64,000 nt of DNA from Azotobacter chroococcum (GTDB lineage: Bacteria > Pseudomonadota > Gammaproteobacteria > Pseudomonadales > Pseudomonadaceae). Both the position numbers and the translations under genes were made by a program. The notes under the pieces are model-generated. The model was not told where the DNA came from. It did no database searches and worked only from the letters and a program-made list of their open reading frames with translations. Positions 20,590 through 28,524 of this stretch are shown one piece after another; the stretch's first letter is position 1, and the number at the start of each line of letters is the position of its first letter. The DNA lies in contig NZ_SMMU01000017.1 of NCBI RefSeq assembly GCF_004339665.1, positions 1 through 64,000 on the forward strand, in the 5' to 3' direction.

Positions 20590-22278
20590 TCAGTGCACCA
20601 GCATGCCGGTGAACACGTAGGCCTGGGCCAGGGTGATCAGGCCGACGAAGGCGGCAAAGATCAGGCTGTGCTTGAGGGTGAAACGGAACAGGTCCGACTC
20701 CTTGCCGACCAGGCCGGTGGCGGCGCAGGCCACGGCGATCGATTGCGGCGAAATCATCTTGCCGGTCACGCCGCCGCTGGTGTTGGCCGCCACCAGCAGG
20801 GTGTCGTTGACGCCGATCTGGTGCGCGGTGGTGGCCTGCAGCGAGCTGAACAGGGCGTTGGCCGAGGTATCCGAGCCGGTGAGGAACACACCCAGCCAGC
20901 CCAGGAAAGGCGAGAAGAAGGGGAACAGTGCACCGGTTCCGGCCAGGACCAGCGCCATGGTTGCTGACATGCCGGAATAGTTGGTGACGAAGGCGAATCC
21001 CAGCACCATGCCGATGGACAGGATGGGCCATTTCAGCTCCAGCAGAGTCTCCTTGAAGCTGGTCAGACCAATTTTCGGAGCGATTTTCAGTATTGCCATG
21101 GAAATCAGGGCGGAGAAGAAGATCGCCGTGCCGGTGGCCGAGATCGGATCGAACTTGAACACCGCCGCCATGGGCGCCGGTGCGGTGACGATCGGAGTCA
21201 TCTTGATCACCAGCTGATCTAGGTGCGGAATGGGCAGCAGCAGGACCAGGCTGTCCAGCGCTCCGCCCGGTACGAACAGGGCCTTGAAGGGTTTCAAGGT
21301 CCAGAGGGTCACCAGGGCGGTGAGGATCAGGAACGGCGACCAGGCCTTGAAGATCTGGCTCGGGGTGTAGGGGGATGGCTCGGTGGGACGGCTGCCGCCG
21401 AAACCTCCCATCACTGCCGTACCTGCGGCGGAAATGCCGACCACTTCGGTTTCTTCGGCAGGCTTGGGTTGCCAGACCTTGAGGAACAGGGTCAGGCACA
21501 CCAGGCTGACCAGTGCCGAAGTGATATCGGGCAATTCCGGGCCGATGTAGTTGGAGGTGAAGTACTGAGTGATGGCGAAACTGGCGCCTGCCATCAGTGC
21601 GGCCGGCCAGGTTTCCTTGATGCCGCGCCAGCCGTCCATCATCGCGACCAGCCAGAACGGCACGATGATCGACAGGAAGGGCAATTGGCGCCCGGCCATG
21701 GCACCGATGTCAAAGGCATCGATGCCGGTGACCTGGCCGGCGACGATGATCGGGATGCCGAGGGCGCCAAAGGCTACCGGTGCGGTGTTGGCGATCAGGC
21801 ACAGGCCGGCGGCATACAGCGGATTGAGGCCGAGGCCGACCAGCAGGGCGGCGGTGATCGCCACCGGCGCGCCGAAGCCTGCCGCGCCCTCAAGGAAGGC
21901 GCCGAAGGAGAAGCCGATCAGCAGTACCTGCAGGCGCTGGTCGCCGGTGATCGAGAGCACCGAACTGCGGATGATCTCAAACTGACCGCTTTTCACTGTC
22001 AGCTTGTAGAGAAAGACGGCGGCGACGATGATCCAAGCGATCGGCCACAGACCATAGGCGAAGCCATAGCCGGCGGCGGCCAGGGCCATGTCGGTCGGCA
22101 TGCCGTAGGCGAAGATGGCGACCAGGATGGACAGTGCCAGGGTGATGCTGCCTGCCACGTGCCCCTTGAGGCGGAACACGGCCAGGGCGAGGAAGAAGAA
22201 GATGATCGGGATAAGGGCGGCCAGTGCCGATAGGCCGAGGCTGCCAAGTGGCGTGTAGAGCTGTTGCCAGGCTTGCAT
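20590..22278 (-). CDS. lldP: L-lactate permease
   Basis: The 562-residue polytopic inner-membrane protein of the LctP family takes up L- and D-lactate (and glycolate) by proton symport. The conserved core [26 protein letters not shown] lies near residues 125-150 and [19 protein letters not shown] near 495-513; about 14 hydrophobic segments can be counted. The ATG at 22278 has a GGGGGAAA ribosome site. It is the first gene of the lactate operon, and its promoter region contains the LldR-type palindrome at 22340-22358. Confidence 0.95.
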   Translation of the reverse strand: MQAWQQLYTPLGSLGLSALAALIPIIFFFLALAVFRLKGHVAGSITLALSILVAIFAYGMPTDMALAAAGYGFAYGLWPIAWIIVAAVFLYKLTVKSGQFEIIRSSVLSITGDQRLQVLLIGFSFGAFLEGAAGFGAPVAITAALLVGLGLNPLYAAGLCLIANTAPVAFGALGIPIIVAGQVTGIDAFDIGAMAGRQLPFLSIIVPFWLVAMMDGWRGIKETWPAALMAGASFAITQYFTSNYIGPELPDITSALVSLVCLTLFLKVWQPKPAEETEVVGISAAGTAVMGGFGGSRPTEPSPYTPSQIFKAWSPFLILTALVTLWTLKPFKALFVPGGALDSLVLLLPIPHLDQLVIKMTPIVTAPAPMAAVFKFDPISATGTAIFFSALISMAILKIAPKIGLTSFKETLLELKWPILSIGMVLGFAFVTNYSGMSATMALVLAGTGALFPFFSPFLGWLGVFLTGSDTSANALFSSLQATTAHQIGVNDTLLVAANTSGGVTGKMISPQSIAVACAATGLVGKESDLFRFTLKHSLIFAAFVGLITLAQAYVFTGMLVH

Positions 22279-22339
22279 AGGGTTTCCCCCTTGATTGTTT
22301 TTGGATGGGATCGACGATTCGGGTTGTTGCGGCTTGACT

Positions 22340-22358
22340 AAATTGGTAATACCAATTT
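22340..22358. promoter_or_regulatory. LldR-type operator palindrome
   Basis: AAATTGGTA-A-TACCAATTT is a perfect 9-bp inverted repeat around one base. It matches the TTGGTnnnACCAA core recognised by PdhR/LldR-class GntR regulators and lies between the divergent lldP and lldR genes. A candidate minus-strand promoter (TTGTCC, 18 bases, TATTAC) would place the operator across its -10 region, consistent with repression relieved by lactate. Confidence 0.85.
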
Positions 22359-22545
22359 ACACTGTCGCCGGACAAGATTAGTTTTTGAGCAGGTGCTGTG
22401 TCAATTTGTCTTACGGTGACTTTCGTCGTGAGCCTGCGCCAATTCTTGGTATTGCTGGCACCAGGCTAGCTGGTTAGGCTTGACGGAAGAGCTGGGCGGG
22501 TCGCGGCAGTTGGGCTGTGGGCTGGTCAAGCCAGTGGAGAGAGCA

Positions 22546-23322
22546 ATGGGATTCGGTCCGGTTCGGCAGCGTCGCCTGTCGGATGACATCGTCGAGCGGC
22601 TCGAGGCAATGATCCTCGAGGGCTCGCTCAAGGCTGGCGAGCGCCTGCCGGCGGAGCGCGCGCTGGCCGAGCAGTTCGGCGTATCGCGCCCCTCGCTGCG
22701 CGAGGCCATCCAGAAACTGGCGGCACGCGGCCTGCTGGTCAGCCGCCAGGGCGGCGGCACCTATGTGGTCGAGTCGCTGGGCTCGACCTTCAGCGATCCG
22801 CTGCTGCAATTGCTGGAAGGCAGTGCCGAGGCTCAGCGCGACCTGCTGGAGTTCCGGCACACCCTGGAGGGCGCCTGTGCCTTCTATGCGGCGCAGCGCG
22901 CCACGCCGCTGGATCACGAGCGTCTGCGCGCAGCCTTCGAGCGGCTGCAGCGGTGTTACGAGGCTTCGCTGCCCGGTGGCGGCCCCGAGGAGGGGCTGGC
23001 CGATGCGCATTTCCACCTGGCGATCGCCGAGGCCAGCCACAACGCCGTGCTGCTGCACACCATCAAGGGGCTGTTCGACCTGCTCCGGCGCAACGTGGTG
23101 ACCAATATCGGCGGCATGTATGCGCAGCGCGGCGAAACCCGCGACATGCTGATGCAGCAGCACCGCGAACTGTACGAGGCGATCATCGAGGGGCGGGCCG
23201 AGGAAGCGCGGGCGATTGCCAGTCGGCACATCCACTACGTGCAGGAGGTGCTGGCCGAGGTGCAGCAGGAGGCGCAGCGCGAGGCGCGGGCGCGGCGGCG
23301 TCAGGGGTTGGCCGAGGGCTGA
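22546..23322 (+). CDS. lldR: GntR/FadR-family lactate-responsive repressor
   Basis: The 258-residue regulator has an N-terminal winged helix (RLSDDIVERLEAMILEG, then RALAEQFGVSRPSLREAIQKL, about residues 9-60) and a C-terminal FCD ligand domain with metal-binding Asp/His residues (DAHFHLAIAEASHNAVLLH near 150-168). ATG 22546 (MGFGPVRQRR) was chosen over the frame start at 22480 because GGAGAG precedes it and it matches the start of Pseudomonas LldR. It is divergent from lldP and almost certainly binds the palindrome at 22340-22358, repressing the lld/lut operon without lactate. Confidence 0.9.
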   Translation: MGFGPVRQRRLSDDIVERLEAMILEGSLKAGERLPAERALAEQFGVSRPSLREAIQKLAARGLLVSRQGGGTYVVESLGSTFSDPLLQLLEGSAEAQRDLLEFRHTLEGACAFYAAQRATPLDHERLRAAFERLQRCYEASLPGGGPEEGLADAHFHLAIAEASHNAVLLHTIKGLFDLLRRNVVTNIGGMYAQRGETRDMLMQQHRELYEAIIEGRAEEARAIASRHIHYVQEVLAEVQQEAQREARARRRQGLAEG

Positions 23323-23362
23323 CTGGGGGGGGGGCGGCGTCATGGATGGCACCGCCGCAGGC

Positions 23363-23845
23363 TCAGTCTTCCTTGCCCTTGCTGCGTATGGCGCGCTGGA
23401 TTTCCCGGTCGGAGTCGCGGACCTTCTCGGTGTCGCGCTTGTCGTATTCCTTCTTGCCCTTGGCCAGGGCGATCTCGCACTTGATCAGGTGCTTCTTCCA
23501 GTACAGCGACAGGGCAACACAGGCATAGCCTTTCTGCTGGACGGCACCGAACAATTTGCCGAGCTCGCGCTTGTGCAGCAGCAGCTTGCGGGTGCGGGTC
23601 GGGTCAGCAATCACATGGGTGCTGGCTGTCGTCAGGGGCGTGATGTGGCTGCCGAGCAGCCAGGCCTCGCCATCCTTCAGCAGCACGTAGCTGTCGACCA
23701 GTTGTGCCTTGCCGGCACGCAGGCTCTTCACCTCCCAGCCAGCCAAGGCCAGACCGGCCTCGAACTTCTGTTCGATGAAGTAGTCGTGCAGCGCCTTCTT
23801 GTTTTGCGCAATGTTGCCCTGAGGGTGTTTCTTTTGCTTAGCCAT
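23363..23845 (-). CDS. smpB: tmRNA-binding protein SmpB
   Basis: The 160-residue basic protein [23 protein letters not shown] binds the tRNA-like part of tmRNA and is required for trans-translation. The conserved core [14 protein letters not shown] (about residues 38-51) and GSHITPL (about 69-75) are present, and the C-terminal tail is Lys/Arg-rich ([26 protein letters not shown]), as needed to occupy the mRNA channel. The partner RNA gene ssrA lies about 11 kb away in this window. It is convergent with lldR, with a run of ten G between them, and divergent from ratA. Confidence 0.96.
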   Translation of the reverse strand: MAKQKKHPQGNIAQNKKALHDYFIEQKFEAGLALAGWEVKSLRAGKAQLVDSYVLLKDGEAWLLGSHITPLTTASTHVIADPTRTRKLLLHKRELGKLFGAVQQKGYACVALSLYWKKHLIKCEIALAKGKKEYDKRDTEKVRDSDREIQRAIRSKGKED

Positions 23846-24077
23846 AGGGCGCGCATTATAGGCAGTTGCGGACGGGCTGGCGACACCGAGCTTGAGGGGG
23901 GGCTGCTAATTTCGGACAATGCCCGATCGCTTTTGCATGCAGCTGTGGCCAGAGTGCACTGGTTTCGTCGACCGTGTCCTTGCCTGAGCCCCCGGCATCC
24001 CTTCGCAGGGGGTTGTGGGCGCCAGGCGTGCTGCCGTGTTTGCCGGCGAATTGACGAAGTAACCGAGAGTTCATTGA

Positions 24078-24512
24078 ATGGCGACTCGCATACACCGCTC
24101 GGCACTGCTGCCCTTTCCGGCGCGTGCTCTTTATGATCTGGTCAACGACGTGGCGCACTACCCGGATTTTCTTCCCTGGTGCAGCGCCGCCGAGGTGCTG
24201 GAGGCCAGCGAGACGCATATGCGTGCCAGGCTGGAAGTGGCCAAGGGGGGCTTGAGTCAGCGCTTTCTCACCCGCAACAGCCTGCAACCGGGGCAGAGCA
24301 TCGAGATGAACCTGGAGGAGGGACCCTTCGCCCACCTGCACGGTCTCTGGGAGTTCAAGGCGCTTGGCGAGAAGGCCTGCAAGATCAGCCTCGACTTGAC
24401 CTTCGACTACTCCGGGCCGCTGATCAAGGCGACTCTCGGGCCGCTGTTCAATCAGGCGGCCAATACCCTGGTGGATGCCTTCTGCGAACGGGCCAAGCAG
24501 CTGTATGGATAG
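24078..24512 (+). CDS. ratA: RatA/Coq10-family START-domain protein
   Basis: The 144-residue protein starting MATRIHRSALLPFPARALYDLVNDVAHYPDFLPWC is a ribosome association toxin RatA / Coq10-like START-domain protein. In E. coli it is reported to block 70S subunit joining; Coq10 relatives bind ubiquinone, so either activity could apply here. The next gene (rnfH) overlaps its end by 8 bases, as in E. coli ratA-ratB, and smpB is divergent. The 232-base gap to smpB should hold both promoters. Confidence 0.88.
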   Translation: MATRIHRSALLPFPARALYDLVNDVAHYPDFLPWCSAAEVLEASETHMRARLEVAKGGLSQRFLTRNSLQPGQSIEMNLEEGPFAHLHGLWEFKALGEKACKISLDLTFDYSGPLIKATLGPLFNQAANTLVDAFCERAKQLYG

Positions 24513-24828
24513 GCAGAGCATTGCCGTGGAGGTGGTCTATGCCCTGGCGGACCGGCAGAAGCTGGTCGGCCTGAGTGTGCCGCGCGGCACCACGGTGCGC
24601 GAGGCGGCGTTGCGTTCCGGGCTCGATCGGGACTTCCCTGGTCTGGATCTGGCGAACAGTCCCCTGGGGATTTTCGGCAAGGTGGTGGCCAGGCCGGAGG
24701 AGCGCGTGTTGGAGGAGGGCGAGCGGGTGGAGATCTATCGTCCGCTGATCGCCGATCCGAAGGAGGTTCGTCGGCAGCGGGCCGCCAAGGCTGCCAGGGC
24801 TAAGACGGGCGAAGAGTCGCCCGAGTAG
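24505..24828 (+). CDS. rnfH: RnfH/UPF0125 ubiquitin-like-fold protein
   Basis: The 107-residue protein starts MDRQSIAVEVVYALADRQKLV within the end of ratA (ATG 24505, 8-base overlap). It has the beta-grasp pattern of the UPF0125 family: VEVVYA, VPRGTTVREAALRSGL, GIFGKVV and GERVEIYRPLIADPKE. The C-terminal tail is Lys/Arg/Ala-rich. E. coli RatB and Rhodobacter RnfH belong here; a precise function is not established. Translational coupling with ratA is likely. Confidence 0.88.
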   Translation: MDRQSIAVEVVYALADRQKLVGLSVPRGTTVREAALRSGLDRDFPGLDLANSPLGIFGKVVARPEERVLEEGERVEIYRPLIADPKEVRRQRAAKAARAKTGEESPE

Positions 24829-24881
24829 GGGCTGGCGGCCTCTCCTCTGTGCGGCGGGCGGCAGGTTTACAGCAGGCCGGG

Positions 24882-25382
24882 CTACAGAGGCTCGACCGTC
24901 GGTACGGGCATGCTTTCCGCCTCGTCCACTTCGCGCTGGATTTCATCGAGCAGGGAGCCGGGTTTGGCCGGTTCTTCGCCTTCCTCGGTTGGCGCTCTTT
25001 TGATGATGGTGCCGCCGCTGCGGCCCATGATCTCTTCTTCGCGCGTGGTGCCGGGGAGGAAGTCGCCGGCCAGGCCGACCAGCAGATCGTTGCTGTCGAA
25101 CACCAGGCTGACCCGCTCCTGCAGCCGCTGGCCGCCACCGGGCTTGATGCTGTACAGATAATCCCAGCGATCAGGGTGGAAAGTGTCGGTGATCAGCGGA
25201 CTGCCCATGACAAACCGGACTTGCCGGCGGGTCATTCCGGGGCGCAACTGGTCTATCATGTCCTGCGTCACGACATTGCCCTGCTGAATGTCGATTTTGT
25301 ACACCCCGGGAATCGTGCAGCCGGCAAGAGCGAGCAGGCCCACGAGGGGTAGACTGGTCAGCATGAGCTTGGTGTTTTGCAT
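24882..25382 (-). CDS. bamE: Outer-membrane lipoprotein OmlA/BamE (BAM complex)
   Basis: The 166-residue lipoprotein starts [22 protein letters not shown], with a lipobox LAGC and lipidated Cys22. The conserved BamE segment [28 protein letters not shown] and the block [21 protein letters not shown] follow. BamE helps the BAM complex insert beta-barrel proteins in the outer membrane; the Pseudomonas homologue is called OmlA. A C-terminal Glu/Pro-rich tail extends beyond the E. coli protein. It is divergent from fur across 92 bases, the conserved Pseudomonas arrangement. Confidence 0.94.
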   Translation of the reverse strand: MQNTKLMLTSLPLVGLLALAGCTIPGVYKIDIQQGNVVTQDMIDQLRPGMTRRQVRFVMGSPLITDTFHPDRWDYLYSIKPGGGQRLQERVSLVFDSNDLLVGLAGDFLPGTTREEEIMGRSGGTIIKRAPTEEGEEPAKPGSLLDEIQREVDEAESMPVPTVEPL

Positions 25383-25474
25383 TGCTGGGAGAGTTCCGCT
25401 ATCTGCTGGGGCAACTAATCCCTGATAATACCTGCATTGAAGGAGGCTGCGAAGCAGCAGCACGAAAGCCGACC

Positions 25475-25879
25475 ATGGTTGAAAATAACGAACTGCGTAA
25501 AGCCGGTCTGAAGGTTACCCTGCCGCGCGTCAAGATCCTGCAGATGCTCGACTCTGCCGGACACCGCCACATGAGCGCGGAGGATGTCTACAAGTCGCTG
25601 ATGGAGGCCGGGGAGGACGTGGGGCTGGCGACGGTCTATCGGGTGCTGACCCAGTTCGAGGCGGCTGGGCTGGTGGTGCGACACAACTTCGATGGCGGAC
25701 ATGCGGTGTTCGAGCTGGCCGACAGTGGTCATCATGACCACATGGTCTGCGTGGACTCCGGCGAGGTGATCGAGTTCTACGATCCGGATATCGAGAAGCT
25801 GCAGCGCGAGATCGTCAAGCGGCACGGCTTCGAGCTGGTCGATCACAATCTGGTGCTCTACGTGCGCAAGAAGTCCTGA
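25475..25879 (+). CDS. fur: Ferric uptake regulator Fur
   Basis: The 134-residue Fur begins [22 protein letters not shown] and is close to the P. aeruginosa sequence. The winged helix occupies about residues 1-85 ([20 protein letters not shown] is the recognition region). The dimer/metal domain contains SGHHDHMVC (about 86-94) and the regulatory metal residues around [12 protein letters not shown]. As in P. aeruginosa, the CxxC structural zinc motifs of E. coli Fur are absent: only one Cys is visible. With Fe2+ it represses iron-uptake genes. ATG 25475 was chosen by homology over the frame start at 25382. Confidence 0.97.
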   Translation: MVENNELRKAGLKVTLPRVKILQMLDSAGHRHMSAEDVYKSLMEAGEDVGLATVYRVLTQFEAAGLVVRHNFDGGHAVFELADSGHHDHMVCVDSGEVIEFYDPDIEKLQREIVKRHGFELVDHNLVLYVRKKS

Positions 25880-25906
25880 GGCTCGGCTCGGGGCAAGCCA
25901 TCGCGC

Positions 25907-25946
25907 AAAACCAAGAAGGCGACCGAAAGGTCGCCTTCTTGGTTTT
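25907..25946. terminator. Bidirectional fur/recN terminator
   Basis: A perfect 18-bp stem (25907-25924 with 25929-25946) around a GAAA tetraloop has AAAA on one side and TTTT on the other, so it can terminate fur on plus and recN on minus. It lies 27 bases after fur and 15 before the recN stop. Confidence 0.92.
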
Positions 25947-25961
25947 GGCCGACAGTGTCGC

Positions 25962-27635
25962 TCAGACCTGGACGCTGCCGATCATTCGGCGGGCGTGGGC
26001 CAGGGACTCCTCGGTCAGCTCGAGCCCGCCAAGCATGCGGGCGAGCTCCTCGATGCGCGGATCGCCCTCCAGGCGGGTGACTGCCGTGCGGGTTTCGTCG
26101 ACTCCGCGCGCCTTGTGCACGAAGAGGTGGCGATGCCCCTGGGCGGCGACCTGGGGCAGGTGGGTAACGGTCAGCACCTGGCCGTGCCGGCCGAGCTGGC
26201 GCAGGAGCTGGCCAACCACTTCGGCGGTCGGGCCGCCGATGCCGACATCGACCTCGTCGAAGACCAGGGTCGGGGTGCGCGAGGTCTGTGCGGTGATCAC
26301 CTGGATCGCCAGACTGATGCGCGACAGCTCGCCGCCCGAGGCCACCTTGGCCAGGGGCTTCAGCGGCTGGCCGGGGTTGGCGCTGACCAGAAACTCGAGC
26401 TGTTCGAGTCCCTGGGGATGAGGCTCGCTCGAGGCGGAGGGATGCAGTTCGATGGCGAAGCGCCCGCCGGGCATGCCGAGGCGCTGCATCTGCTGCTCCA
26501 CGGCCATGCTCAGGCGCTTGGCGGCCTGGCGCCGCAGGCCGCCGAGCTCTTCGGCCTTTTCCTGGTAATGCCGTGCGTAGGCCGCCAGCTCCCGGTCGAG
26601 GCGCTCGAGCGTTTCGTCGTCCGCGCTCAGTCCGGTCAGCTCGTCCAGCAGCCGCTGTTGCAGGGGGATCAGCTCGTGCGGCTGGACCCGGTGCTTGCGC
26701 GCCAGGCTGTAGATGGCATCGAGACGTTCCTCGATACTCTGCTGGCGCTGCGGGTCGACATCGAAGTGGTCGAGAAAGCGGTTCAGTTCGCCGACGGCTT
26801 CCTCGATCTGGATCTGTGCGCTGGCCAGCAGGCCGATCGCCTCGCCGAGCGGGCCGGGCTGCGCCTGCAGGCTGGTCAGGCGCTGCAGGCTGGCGGTCAG
26901 GGCGGAAAGTACGTTGCCGGCATCGTTCTCGCTGCACAGGTCGATGACCTGGCGGCAGTTGCCGAGCAGGTGTTCGGCGTTGGCCAGGGCCTTGTGTTCC
27001 TCCTCCAGTTCCTCCAGTTCATGGTCGCCGAGGGCGAGATTCTCCAGCTCTTCCAGCTGGTAGCTGAGCAACTGCTGGCGGGCGCGCTGTTCGTCGCCGG
27101 CGCTGCAGCGCCTTTCCAGCTCCTGGCGGGTCTGCCGCCAGCGCTGTGCGGCGAGTCGCACCTGGCGGGCCAGGTCGCTGGCACCGGCATATTCGTCGAG
27201 CAGGCGTCGCTGGGTGTCGTTCTTCAGCAGGGACTGATGTTCGTGCTGGCTGTGGACGTCGATCAGCAGTTCGCCGAGCGCCCGGAGATCGGCTTGGGGG
27301 CAGGGCGCGCCGTTGATGTAGGCGCGCGAACGGCCTTCGGCGGTGATCACCCGGCGCAGGATGCACGGGCCCTCGCGTTCCAGGTCGCGCGCGGCGAGCC
27401 AGGCCTGTGCCTCGGGGATCGCCGTCAGGTCGAAACTGGCGAGGATGTCCGCCTTGTCCGCGCCCGGTCGCACGGCGCCGCTGTCGGCCCGGTCGCCCAG
27501 CGCCAGGCCGAGGGCGTCGAGCATGATCGACTTGCCGGCGCCGGTTTCGCCGGTGATGACGGTCATGCCCGCATCCAGCTCGAGGTCCAGGTGTTCGACG
27601 ATGGCGTAGTTGTGGATCGACAGGTGCGCCAGCAT
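25962..27635 (-). CDS. recN: DNA repair protein RecN
   Basis: RecN is an SMC-like ATPase of 557 residues acting in double-strand-break repair. It begins MLAHLSIHNYAIVEHLDLEL, with Walker A GETGAGKS at residues 29-36. The middle is long, Glu/Gln/Arg-rich coiled coil. The C-terminal half carries the signature VASGGELSRISLAIQV, Walker B TLVFDEVDVGIGG and the D-loop region. ATG 27635 was chosen because it gives the family N-terminus and has GGGAG upstream; the long upstream frame extension overlaps grpE. It is divergent from grpE; an SOS promoter is expected, but I could not find a clear LexA box. Confidence 0.96.
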   Translation of the reverse strand: MLAHLSIHNYAIVEHLDLELDAGMTVITGETGAGKSIMLDALGLALGDRADSGAVRPGADKADILASFDLTAIPEAQAWLAARDLEREGPCILRRVITAEGRSRAYINGAPCPQADLRALGELLIDVHSQHEHQSLLKNDTQRRLLDEYAGASDLARQVRLAAQRWRQTRQELERRCSAGDEQRARQQLLSYQLEELENLALGDHELEELEEEHKALANAEHLLGNCRQVIDLCSENDAGNVLSALTASLQRLTSLQAQPGPLGEAIGLLASAQIQIEEAVGELNRFLDHFDVDPQRQQSIEERLDAIYSLARKHRVQPHELIPLQQRLLDELTGLSADDETLERLDRELAAYARHYQEKAEELGGLRRQAAKRLSMAVEQQMQRLGMPGGRFAIELHPSASSEPHPQGLEQLEFLVSANPGQPLKPLAKVASGGELSRISLAIQVITAQTSRTPTLVFDEVDVGIGGPTAEVVGQLLRQLGRHGQVLTVTHLPQVAAQGHRHLFVHKARGVDETRTAVTRLEGDPRIEELARMLGGLELTEESLAHARRMIGSVQV

Positions 27636-27736
27636 GGCGAGGCTCCCGGAATGCGTTTTCTGTGCGTATATACAGTAGCCGGTTTTGTGCCGACAACCTG
27701 CCGGCGTGCGAAATGCCGATGGGCTGCGAAGTTCCT

Positions 27737-27764
27737 CTTGAAGCGCTGGATTGCATCCCCATAT
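27737..27764 (+). promoter_or_regulatory. Sigma-32 heat-shock promoter of grpE
   Basis: CTTGAAG (27737-27743), a 13-base spacer and CCCCATAT (27757-27764) match the sigma-32 consensus almost exactly, 54 bases before the grpE ATG. Confidence 0.9.
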
Positions 27765-27818
27765 AGGGCGGCAGAAACACGAGCCGCGCCCGTGGCCGCT
27801 TTTTGAAAGGAGAGATGC

Positions 27819-28382
27819 ATGGCTGACGAACAGAACCTCGATAACCAGACGCCCGAGGCGACCCCGGCCGCCGAAGGTGCCCCTGCCGGCGAGGACCTGG
27901 TTGCTCGCGTGCAGGCGCTGGAGGAGCAGTTGGCTGCCGCCCAGGATCAGTCCCTGCGTGCCGCGGCGGAGCTGCAGAACGTGCGTCGGCGCGCCGAGCA
28001 GGATGTGGAGAAGGCGCACAAGTTCGCCCTCGAGCGCTTTGCCCAGGACCTGCTGGGAGTGGTCGACAGCCTCGAGCGGGGAATCGAGCTGTCCGATCCG
28101 GCCGACGAGTCGATCCGGCCGATGCGCGAAGGCATGGAGCTGACCCTGAAGATGTTCCATGACGTGCTCAAGCGCTACCAGCTCGAGCAGCTCGATCCCC
28201 ATGGCGAGCCCTTCAATCCCGAACACCACCAGGCGATGGCCATGGAGGAAAGCACCAGTGCCGAGCCGGGCAGCGTGCTCAAGGTGTTCCAGAAGGGCTA
28301 TCTGCTCAGCGGCCGCCTGCTGCGTCCGGCGATGGTAGTGGTCAGCAAGGCGCCGACGCCCTCGAGCGACGGGCAGGCTTGA
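27819..28382 (+). CDS. grpE: Nucleotide exchange factor GrpE
   Basis: The 187-residue co-chaperone releases ADP from DnaK. An acidic, Ala-rich N-terminus is followed by a long coiled-coil helix (about residues 28-85: [35 protein letters not shown]) and the C-terminal beta domain with [10 protein letters not shown] and [28 protein letters not shown] lies upstream of the ATG at 27819. It is the first gene of the grpE-dnaK-dnaJ group and has its own sigma-32 promoter; the dnaK promoter overlaps its stop codon. Confidence 0.97.
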   Translation: MADEQNLDNQTPEATPAAEGAPAGEDLVARVQALEEQLAAAQDQSLRAAAELQNVRRRAEQDVEKAHKFALERFAQDLLGVVDSLERGIELSDPADESIRPMREGMELTLKMFHDVLKRYQLEQLDPHGEPFNPEHHQAMAMEESTSAEPGSVLKVFQKGYLLSGRLLRPAMVVVSKAPTPSSDGQA

Positions 28383-28405
28383 AATGGGGCGGCCCGCCCC
28401 CATCT
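28378..28405 (+). promoter_or_regulatory. Second sigma-32 promoter, for dnaK, overlapping the grpE stop
   Basis: CTTGAAA (28378-28384; it contains the grpE TGA), a 13-base spacer and CCCCATCT (28398-28405) match the sigma-32 consensus. The spacer and -10 also form an inverted repeat (ATGGGGCGG with CCGCCCC-AT), so the read-through transcript could fold here. The dnaK ATG is 120 bases downstream. Confidence 0.87.
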
Positions 28406-28524
28406 GTAAGGGCATGCATTTATAGGCTTTCGCGCCTGGCCTTTCGAGGTCGGCGGCAGGCCAGTGGAAGGGTTAGCGCAGGGGCTTTCAACGGCCTGCT
28501 GAATCAAAGTTTCGGAGAATGAAT

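Noticed and set aside
22443-22470. Second LldR half-site (TTGGT...ACCAG)
   Set aside because: Arms are not symmetric and spacing differs from the clear palindrome at 22340-22358.
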